Assembly: GCA_023433945.1 (NCBI GenBank)
Contig: JAEYTP010000035.1
Location: 1 to 6,847 of the forward strand
DNA from: Bacillota bacterium
GTDB lineage: Bacteria; Bacillota; Clostridia; Acetivibrionales; DSM-1351
Length of the DNA: 6,847 nt
Direction: 5' to 3'
The first letter of the stretch is position 1. Each line of letters begins with the position of its first letter. The position numbers and the translations under genes were made by a program. This document shows, in pieces, positions 1 through 4,513 of this stretch. The notes beneath the pieces were generated by a model, which saw only the letters and a list, made by a program, of their open reading frames with translations, had not been told where the DNA came from and did no database searches.

Positions 1-56
1 CTGTTTACACAGAATTACTTAGTTTGTAAAGTTCGCAAAAGTTTACTCAATTTTTT

Positions 57-72
57 AAGTGATTTCTCACTT
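57..72 (-). other. Small stem-loop in the rrn leader
   Basis: AAGTGA (57-62) and TCACTT (67-72) are perfect complements around a four-base loop. No U-tract fits a terminator directly after it on the minus strand (AAAAAA follows), so it is better read as leader structure, perhaps a processing stem, than as an end of transcription. Confidence 0.4.
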
Positions 73-106
73 GGAATTTTTTCGAGTTCCTTTACACTAT
101 TGTCAC

Positions 107-123
107 TGTTTACTTTTCAAAGT
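107..123 (-). promoter_or_regulatory. boxA-like antitermination element
   Basis: The minus strand reads ACTTTGAAAAGTAAACA. It is very close to the TCTTTGAAAACTAAACA-type sequence found before 16S rRNA in Bacillus and relatives, where NusB/S10 bind the nascent RNA and protect rRNA transcription from premature ending. It sits about 35 bases downstream of the expected P2 start. The similarity is from memory of the family, not from a search. Confidence 0.6.
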
Positions 124-163
124 CCATGTCACTCATCAATTGGCCTCGCTGAGCGACTTTTAT

Positions 164-192
164 ATCTTAGCACACCGCTTAGAACTTGTCAA
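164..192 (-). promoter_or_regulatory. rrn P2 promoter (proximal)
   Basis: On the minus strand, TTGACA (187-192) and TAAGAT (164-169) are separated by exactly 17 bases, and the -10 is preceded by TG one base away (extended -10). The region just upstream, on the minus strand, is very A/T-rich with A-tracts, like an UP element. Expected start is near base 157. The -35 is a perfect consensus, as expected for a stable RNA promoter. Confidence 0.8.
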
Positions 193-268
193 CACTTTTT
201 TAGTAGTTTTTTGTTTGTCATAATTTAATACTTTAAGTGTTGTCGTGCTCATCGGCGACGGCTTATAC

Positions 269-298
269 ATAATAGCATGAGACTTAATACGTTGTCAA
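269..298 (-). promoter_or_regulatory. rrn P1 promoter (distal)
   Basis: On the minus strand, TTGACA (293-298) and TATTAT (269-274) are 18 bases apart, again with TG one base before the -10. It shares GTGTTGACAA around the -35 with the promoter 106 bases downstream, which suggests a tandem pair that arose or is kept together. Expected start is near base 262. Confidence 0.75.
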
Positions 299-392
299 CA
301 CTACACTAAGGCTCATATTTTGATAATATCTCTCATTTTCTTTTGTTATACTAAAAAAGCTTAATATTTTTCACTTATGCTACTGCTTCATC

Positions 393-992
393 CTATTTTT
401 TTACCGTTTCGATATGCATGTATAAATCTTTTACATCCTGTATATAAACATCCTTTAAAGACCTATTGTATATAATACTTGCAGGATGGTATAAAGGATA
501 CAACTTTTTTGTTACTCCATTAATTTTACATTCTAAAAGCTTTCCATGTACATTACCTATAGTTAAGCTTTTATCATTAGTTACTGCTCTCAATGGGACA
601 TTTCCTAATGTAACTATTATAGACGGATCTATAATTTCAATCTCTCTCATGAGCCATGGTTGATTAGTGCTAATATCTATTACAGTAGCAGGTCTGTTTG
701 ATAGCCTATTAGTTTTAGCATTCAATTTGCTTAATCGATATTTAACTACATTAGTAATATAGATATCTTCCCTAGTTATATTGAGGATTGATATGAACTC
801 ATTTAGATTTTTGCCTGCTGCCCCGACAAAAGGTTTACCTTGAGCAACCTCATCCTTTCCAGGTGCCTCTCCAATAAGTAACACCTTGCTTTGAATACTT
901 CCTGCACCAAAAACTATTGCTTCATTATTAAAAGTACTCCTATATTCTTCATTAAGGTTTTCTAAATCAGTATATAGCTTTTTATCTATCAT
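393..992 (-). CDS. Uracil-DNA glycosylase superfamily protein, family 4-like without Fe-S ligands
   Basis: The 199-residue product has the family 4 uracil-DNA glycosylase core: GEAPGKDE (41-48), GKPFVGAAGK (52-61), the YITNVVK strand (78-84), and a C-terminal HPAS motif (169-172). It should remove uracil, or another damaged base, from DNA in the cytoplasm. The four cysteines that hold the 4Fe-4S cluster in family 4 are all missing: the N-terminal pair has gone, position 85 is Tyr (KYR, not KCR), and the loop after it has no Cys. The only cysteine is C155. The ATG at 990-992 has GGGAGA (999-1004) seven bases or so upstream. It lies 126 bases after the canonical family 4 gene and just before the rrn promoters, on the same strand. 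Activity may be altered; the fold assignment is firm, the substrate is not. Confidence 0.85.
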   Translation of the reverse strand: MIDKKLYTDLENLNEEYRSTFNNEAIVFGAGSIQSKVLLIGEAPGKDEVAQGKPFVGAAGKNLNEFISILNITREDIYITNVVKYRLSKLNAKTNRLSNRPATVIDISTNQPWLMREIEIIDPSIIVTLGNVPLRAVTNDKSLTIGNVHGKLLECKINGVTKKLYPLYHPASIIYNRSLKDVYIQDVKDLYMHIETVKK

Positions 993-1024
993 TAATTATC
1001 TCCCAATTGTAACAATGTTTTTAC

Positions 1025-1133
1025 GAATTTTATCTCTACTATTACTAGAATTCTTTATATCCTACTTTTACATTAAATCTTATATCTTACTATTGTTTTA
1101 AATCTTTATATCCTACTATTACTTCTTTATATC
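1025..1133 (-). repeat. Degenerate tandem repeat across the family 4 UDG stop codon
   Basis: Read on the minus strand, the unit begins GATATAAAGA and ends near AATAGTAG. Copies start at 1133, 1112, 1086 and 1061, with a weaker fifth at about 1034, so the period is 21, 26, 25 and about 27 bases. The first copy is the last codons of the glycosylase gene plus its stop (DDIKK, then TAA TAG TAG). Later copies keep TAA/TAG triplets. The array fills most of the spacer between the two glycosylase genes. Confidence 0.75.
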
Positions 1134-1676
1134 ATCCAGTTTCTGTTTCACAGCCTTGATATCTATAAATAAAAGCTCTTTCTTTGATTCATCTCTCAAC
1201 AGTGCGGCTGGATGAAATGTTGGCATTATATATACACCCTTTCTTTCAATCCATTGACCCCTTATCTGAGTAATTTTCTGTTCCTTTCCTATTATATGTC
1301 TAGCTGCAGTGCTACCCAGGCAAACCATTATCTGTGGCCTGATTAGTGAAAACTGATTTCTAAGCAGCGGTAGACATTGCTCTGCCTCACTATCTGTTGG
1401 TACCCTATTGCTTGGCGGACGGCATTTTACTACGTTTGCAATATAATAATCGTCTTGTTCAAACTCAAGTGCCTCTAAAAGTATATCAAGCAGTTTCCCA
1501 GCAGGACCAACAAAAGGTAATCCGTGAATATCCTCCTGCTCACCAGGACCTTCCCCAATAAACATTACTTTTGCATTTATGTTGCCCCTACCAATTACAA
1601 CATTGGTCCTTGTACCCGCCAAGTCGCAGTTTGAACAGTTATTACATTCTTTTAAAAGTTCATTCCATTGAAGCAT
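1119..1676 (-). CDS. Type 4 (Fe-S) uracil-DNA glycosylase
   Basis: This 185-residue protein starts base excision repair by cutting uracil from DNA, leaving an abasic site. It matches the usual length and layout of bacterial and archaeal family 4 enzymes, often annotated as phage SPO1 DNA polymerase-related. Visible landmarks are the N-terminal cysteines C14 and C17 (with an extra C11), the motif GEGPGEQED (41-49), GLPFVGPAGK (52-61), NVVKCRPPSNR (81-91) with C85, then C101, and HPAALLR (155-161). C14, C17, C85 and C101 are the expected 4Fe-4S ligands. The ATG at 1674-1676 has AAAGGAA five bases upstream. A terminator lies between it and dapL, so it is probably transcribed on its own or together with the downstream paralogue. 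No convincing promoter was identified in the repeat-rich leader. Confidence 0.94.
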   Translation of the reverse strand: MLQWNELLKECNNCSNCDLAGTRTNVVIGRGNINAKVMFIGEGPGEQEDIHGLPFVGPAGKLLDILLEALEFEQDDYYIANVVKCRPPSNRVPTDSEAEQCLPLLRNQFSLIRPQIMVCLGSTAARHIIGKEQKITQIRGQWIERKGVYIMPTFHPAALLRDESKKELLFIDIKAVKQKLDDIKK

Positions 1677-1722
1677 AATGTTCCTTTCTTATATTAATAT
1701 GGGTAAACCATATTTTTCTGTT

Positions 1723-1791
1723 TTCTATATAAATTAAGTTCTCGTTATTAATTACGTTCTTGTTATAAATTATCTTCTTGTTATGAAACTG
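1723..1791. repeat. 18-bp tandem repeat in the UDG leader
   Basis: On the plus strand, copies begin at 1739 (TTCTCGTTATTAATTACG), 1757 (TTCTTGTTATAAATTATC) and 1775 (TTCTTGTTATGAAACTG), exactly 18 bases apart. A shorter 16-base relative starts at 1723. The array lies 47-115 bases upstream of the glycosylase start, so it is in its promoter or untranslated leader. Confidence 0.75.
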
Positions 1792-1816
1792 AATATAAGA
1801 TTATTTTACACCCATC

Positions 1817-1849
1817 AAAAAGAACCCAAGGTAAAAGCCCTTGAGTTCT
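1817..1849 (-). terminator. Rho-independent terminator of the dapF-dapL operon
   Basis: On the minus strand, AGAACTCAAGG (1849-1839) pairs with CCTTGGGTTCT (1831-1821) over 11 bases with one G-U pair and a seven-base loop, followed by a run of U. It lies about 137 bases after the dapL stop and closes the diaminopimelate operon before the glycosylase genes. Confidence 0.85.
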
Positions 1850-1985
1850 ATTTTAATATATTTTAATAGATAAGTGAATGATAAGTGTAATTTGTACTAT
1901 TATCCAATATAAGCCATATTATAAGCTTAACATTGCTAAACTTTACGTGCTCTTACACCTAAAAGTAAATTTACTTAATACATTC

Positions 1986-3218
1986 TTACACTTTTAATCT
2001 AGTTTTGAATCTTTCTACAGCTGCAAGAGTATTATCCCTGCTTCCAAAAGCAGTAAGTCTGAAATAGCCCTGACCACTTGGTCCAAATCCAACCCCTGGA
2101 GTGCCAACAAGGTTTGCCTCTCCGAGCAATTTGTCAAAGAAAGCCCATGAATCCATCTTATTAGGAGTTTGCAACCAAATATATGGGGCATTAACGCCAC
2201 CAAACACTTTAATTCCTATATTCTCAAGACCCTTTTTGATAATACCCGCATTTTCTAAATAGTATGCGATAGTTTCCTTTACCTGCTTTTGTCCTTCAGG
2301 TGAATATACTGCTTCTGCACCCCTCTGAACAATGTAGGAAACGCCATTAAACTTAGTTGCCTGTCTTCTGTACCACAGTCTGTTTAGTCCTACCTCAGAT
2401 CCGTCAGTTGTATATGCCTTAAGCTCTTTAGGTATCACAATGTAGGCACATCTTGTACCTGTAAATCCAGCTGTCTTAGAAAAACTTCTGAACTCAATGG
2501 CTACTTCCTTTGCACCCTCTACTTCATAAATGCTATGCGGAACATCCGCTTGTGTAATAAATGCCTCATATGCTGAATCAAATAGAATGATAGCATTATT
2601 CTTTGAAGCATAATCTACCCAAACCTTAAGCTGATCTTTTGTAAGTGTAGTTCCGGTTGGATTGTTTGGAAGACAAAGATATATCAAGTCAACCTTTTCT
2701 TTTGGTAACTCAGGAACAAAGCCATTTTCAGCAGTGCATGGAAGATAGGTCACATTGCTCCATTTTCCATCATTATAAGTTCCTGTCCTCCCGGCCATTA
2801 CATTGCTGTCAACGTAAACCGGATATACTGGGTCAGTAACTGCAATCCTGCTATCCAAACCAAAAAGCTCCTGAATATTTGCAGTATCACTCTTAGCACC
2901 ATCGCTGACAAATACTTCATCAGTTCCTATATCAATTCCTCTTGCCTTATAATCGTTCTCAATAATTTTATTAATTAAGAAATCATAGCCTTCGTATTCG
3001 GGGTAACCCTTGAAGGTTTCTACTCTAGACATATCATCAACAGCCTTGTGCATTGCTTCAATACAAGCTTGTGGCAAAGGACGTGTAACATCACCTATTC
3101 CCAATCTAATAATATCAGCAGTTGGGTTTTCACTCTTATAGGTAGCTACTCTCTTTGCAATTTCAGCAAATAAATAATTACCTGGTAACTTTAAATGATT
3201 CTCATTAACAAATGCCAT
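1986..3218 (-). CDS. dapL: LL-diaminopimelate aminotransferase
   Basis: DapL (EC 2.6.1.83) converts tetrahydrodipicolinate to LL-diaminopimelate in one step with glutamate as amino donor, bypassing the acylated intermediates of the DapD/DapC/DapE route. The 410-residue length is typical. It is a fold-type I PLP enzyme: RLGIGDVTRPLP (38-49), GYPEYEGYDF (71-80), the DapL-like DGAKSD (106-111), PNNPTG (184-189), FDSAYEAF (213-220), Schiff-base lysine K248 in SFSKTAGFTGTR (245-256), and FRLTAFGSR (386-394) with the carboxylate-binding arginine. The ATG at 3216-3218 follows GAGAGGAG by about nine bases. It lies 103 bases after dapF on the same strand, with no terminator between. DapF acts on its product, so the two are almost certainly one operon. 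Confidence 0.96.
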   Translation of the reverse strand: MAFVNENHLKLPGNYLFAEIAKRVATYKSENPTADIIRLGIGDVTRPLPQACIEAMHKAVDDMSRVETFKGYPEYEGYDFLINKIIENDYKARGIDIGTDEVFVSDGAKSDTANIQELFGLDSRIAVTDPVYPVYVDSNVMAGRTGTYNDGKWSNVTYLPCTAENGFVPELPKEKVDLIYLCLPNNPTGTTLTKDQLKVWVDYASKNNAIILFDSAYEAFITQADVPHSIYEVEGAKEVAIEFRSFSKTAGFTGTRCAYIVIPKELKAYTTDGSEVGLNRLWYRRQATKFNGVSYIVQRGAEAVYSPEGQKQVKETIAYYLENAGIIKKGLENIGIKVFGGVNAPYIWLQTPNKMDSWAFFDKLLGEANLVGTPGVGFGPSGQGYFRLTAFGSRDNTLAAVERFKTRLKV

Positions 3219-3265
3219 TTATAAATGCTCCTCTCAATAATAAATTAATATATAATCAGAATAAT

Positions 3266-3334
3266 CACTTAGCTAGCGTAAGTTACTTAGTTAACGTAAT
3301 TTACTTACATAGCATATTTACTTAGATAGCTATC
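3266..3334 (-). repeat. 18-bp tandem repeat across the dapF stop codon
   Basis: On the minus strand the unit is close to TAAGTAAATTACGTTAAC. Copies start with TAA at 3324 (the dapF stop itself), 3307, 3289 and 3271, a period of 17, 18 and 18. Each copy is preceded by a GCTATC, GCTATG, GTTAAC or GCTAGC hexamer; the last two are palindromes and the first lies in the palindrome GATAGCTATC (3325-3334). The repeats occupy most of the proximal dapF-dapL spacer. Confidence 0.8.
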
Positions 3335-4155
3335 TCACCTTCAAAAACAACTTCTGCAGGACCGGTCATGTATACATGATTGTCCTTCTCACTCCATTCA
3401 ATAATCAAATCTCCACCCAAAAGCTGAATAGTTGCCTTTCGGTTTGAAATATTATTTAATACAGAAGAAACAAGAACCGCACAAGCACCAGTGCCACATG
3501 CAAGGGTTTCTCCTGCACCTCTCTCCCATACTCTCATTTTTAAATTGTCCCTATCAATAACCTGAACAAATTCCGCATTTACTTTTTTAGGGAATAATTC
3601 ATGCGTCTCCATTTTTGGGCCAACAACATTAAGTGGAAAGATCAGCACATCATCTACATATGTTATCGCATGAGGATTTCCCATAGAAACAGCAGTAACC
3701 TTGTACTTTATGTTGTCTATTTCAATTACTTCATTAATAAATGTATCTTTGTCACTTTTAACAGGTATCAAAGAAGCCTTTAGTATTGGTTCGCCCATAT
3801 CAACTCTTACCAACGTGACCTTATCATTTTCAACAGTCATCTCCAAGTACTTAATACCCGCTAATGTTTCAATGCTAATAGAAGTTTTGTTGGTAAGTTT
3901 ATTGTCGTAGAGATATTTGCCAACGCAGCGTATAGCATTACCACACATTTCTGCTTCAGAACCGTCCGAGTTAAACATCCGCATTCTAAAATCAGCACAG
4001 TCAGAGCTCATTATAAGTACCAATCCGTCCGAGCCTATTCCAAAATGCCTATCACTAACCTTTTTGGCAACAGCAGATGGGTCATTTATTGGCTCATTTA
4101 TACAATTGACATAAATATAGTCATTTCCTAAGCCTTGCATTTTTGTAAATTTCAT
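3322..4155 (-). CDS. dapF: Diaminopimelate epimerase
   Basis: DapF (EC 5.1.1.7) interconverts LL- and meso-diaminopimelate without a cofactor; the meso form feeds peptidoglycan cross-links and lysine. The 277-residue product begins MKFTKMQGLGNDYIYV, the family's normal start. The two catalytic cysteines are C71 (EMCGNAIRC, 69-77) and C220 (ETLACGTGACA, 216-226). Also visible are the GND near the start (10-12), MGNPHA (158-163) and ERGAGE (211-216), which bind the substrate ends. The open frame runs 20 codons further upstream, but the ATG at 4153-4155 has AAGGGAG seven bases before it and matches the family, so it is the start. It heads the operon with dapL and has a promoter at 4202-4229. Confidence 0.96.
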   Translation of the reverse strand: MKFTKMQGLGNDYIYVNCINEPINDPSAVAKKVSDRHFGIGSDGLVLIMSSDCADFRMRMFNSDGSEAEMCGNAIRCVGKYLYDNKLTNKTSISIETLAGIKYLEMTVENDKVTLVRVDMGEPILKASLIPVKSDKDTFINEVIEIDNIKYKVTAVSMGNPHAITYVDDVLIFPLNVVGPKMETHELFPKKVNAEFVQVIDRDNLKMRVWERGAGETLACGTGACAVLVSSVLNNISNRKATIQLLGGDLIIEWSEKDNHVYMTGPAEVVFEGEIAI

Positions 4156-4201
4156 AAATAAACTCCCTTCGGCTACCGTTAATTTCCAAATATAATAATA
4201 C

Positions 4202-4229
4202 ATTATAACATACATTGTTTGTTTTACAA
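4202..4229 (-). promoter_or_regulatory. dapF-dapL promoter
   Basis: On the minus strand, TTGTAA (4224-4229) and a perfect TATAAT (4202-4207) are 16 bases apart, and TG precedes the -10 by one base (extended -10). The expected start near 4195 gives a leader of about 40 bases before the dapF ATG. No lysine riboswitch fits in such a short leader. Confidence 0.72.
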
Positions 4230-4318
4230 CGGAAAATATAAACCTAAATCAATTGTTTTGTTATGTATAATATATTAATTTCTGATATTAAGAATATTAC
4301 TTATTATGGCTGAATTAA

Positions 4319-4347
4319 TTGTATTGTAATTTATCATATACTATAAT
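4319..4347 (+). promoter_or_regulatory. Candidate promoter of the PMT-like glycosyltransferase gene
   Basis: TTGTAT (4319-4324) and TATAAT (4342-4347) are 17 bases apart on the plus strand. The expected start near 4354 gives a leader of about 160 bases. The spacer is so AT-rich that other -10-like hexamers occur (for example 4379-4384), but none has as good a -35. Confidence 0.5.
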
Positions 4348-4403
4348 TATACTGACCAATGCTAAAACTTGCTATTAGTATAATTTTGAGTATTTGTAGA
4401 ATT

Positions 4404-4432
4404 ATATTATGTCATTAATAATGAAATAATAT
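4404..4432. promoter_or_regulatory. 29-bp near-perfect palindrome, possible operator
   Basis: Arms of 14 bases (4404-4417 and 4419-4432) are complementary except for one position (G4411 against A4425), around a single central A4418. The core is TCATTAATAATGA. A single-base centre suits a dimeric DNA-binding protein more than an RNA hairpin. It lies in the leader between the candidate promoter and the start of the PMT-like gene. It does not match the Fur or PerR boxes as I know them. The sequence is AT-rich, so chance is possible. Confidence 0.4.
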
Positions 4433-4500
4433 TGCTAAAAGCAACCAATAGAAGAGTAAGCTGTAATTCTTTAACACATGATAAACATTGATACAGAACT

Positions 4501-4508
4501 GGAGTGAT
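4501..4508 (+). promoter_or_regulatory. Ribosome binding site that fixes the TTG start
   Basis: GGAGTGAT ends about five bases before the TTG at 4514; GGAG itself is nine bases from it. An in-frame TGA at 4505-4507 lies inside this site, so no earlier start is possible, and the next in-frame ATG (4568) lacks a comparable site. Confidence 0.75.
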
Positions 4509-4513
4509 ATTTT

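Larger units (their letters stand above)
1..157 (-). other. Probable rRNA operon leader (5' part of transcript)
   Basis: This stretch reads leftwards from the tandem promoters at 164-298 and contains no open frame. It has the layout of a Firmicute rrn leader: a start region with the short palindrome TCGCTGAGCGA (146-156), a boxA-like element (107-123), a small stem-loop (57-72), then AT-rich sequence to the edge. The octamer GTAAACAG (minus strand) occurs at the boxA-like site and again at bases 1-8. The 16S gene itself is not in the window, so the call rests on promoter strength and the boxA match. A leader for a tRNA or other stable RNA operon is the main alternative. Confidence 0.68.
1677..1985. 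other. Spacer between dapL and the family 4 UDG gene
   Basis: These 309 bases hold no credible gene. They contain the dapL terminator (1817-1849), an 18-bp tandem repeat in the leader of the glycosylase gene (1723-1791), and several smaller duplications: TTTTAATA at 1851 and 1861 (period 10), GATAAGTG at 1869 and 1880 (period 11), TATAAGC at 1908 and 1920 (period 12), and TCTTACAC at 1951 and 1984 (period 33, the second copy spanning the dapL stop). Confidence 0.7.
4156..4513. other. Divergent spacer between dapF and the PMT-like gene
   Basis: This 358-base AT-rich region contains the dapF promoter (4202-4229), a candidate promoter for the rightward gene (4319-4347), a 9-bp inverted repeat around its expected start (4345-4385), a near-perfect 29-bp palindrome (4404-4432), and the GGAGTGAT ribosome binding site (4501). 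I found no open frame with a credible start and no riboswitch-like fold. Confidence 0.7.

Noticed and set aside
1006..1016. ATTGTAACAAT palindrome as an operator before the 393-992 gene
   Set aside because: Eleven bases of AT-rich palindrome with no promoter nearby are not enough to support a call.
1025..1133. CRISPR array
   Set aside because: Units are adjacent, degenerate and 21-27 bases long with no distinct repeat-spacer alternation, and there are no cas genes.
2015..2839. Short open frames inside dapL on both strands
   Set aside because: They overlap strongly conserved dapL sequence in other frames and have no ribosome binding sites or family features.
3601..4114. Three plus-strand frames of 60-69 codons within dapF
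   Set aside because: They are antisense shadows of the dapF coding sequence.
4156..4200. Lysine riboswitch before dapF
   Set aside because: The expected leader is only about 40 bases, far shorter than a lysine riboswitch, and no conserved core is visible.
4156..4215. Twenty extra N-terminal residues on dapF, starting at an ATG at 4215
   Set aside because: The ATG at 4155 has a strong ribosome binding site and gives the standard DapF N-terminus. The longer version would also begin upstream of the expected transcript start.
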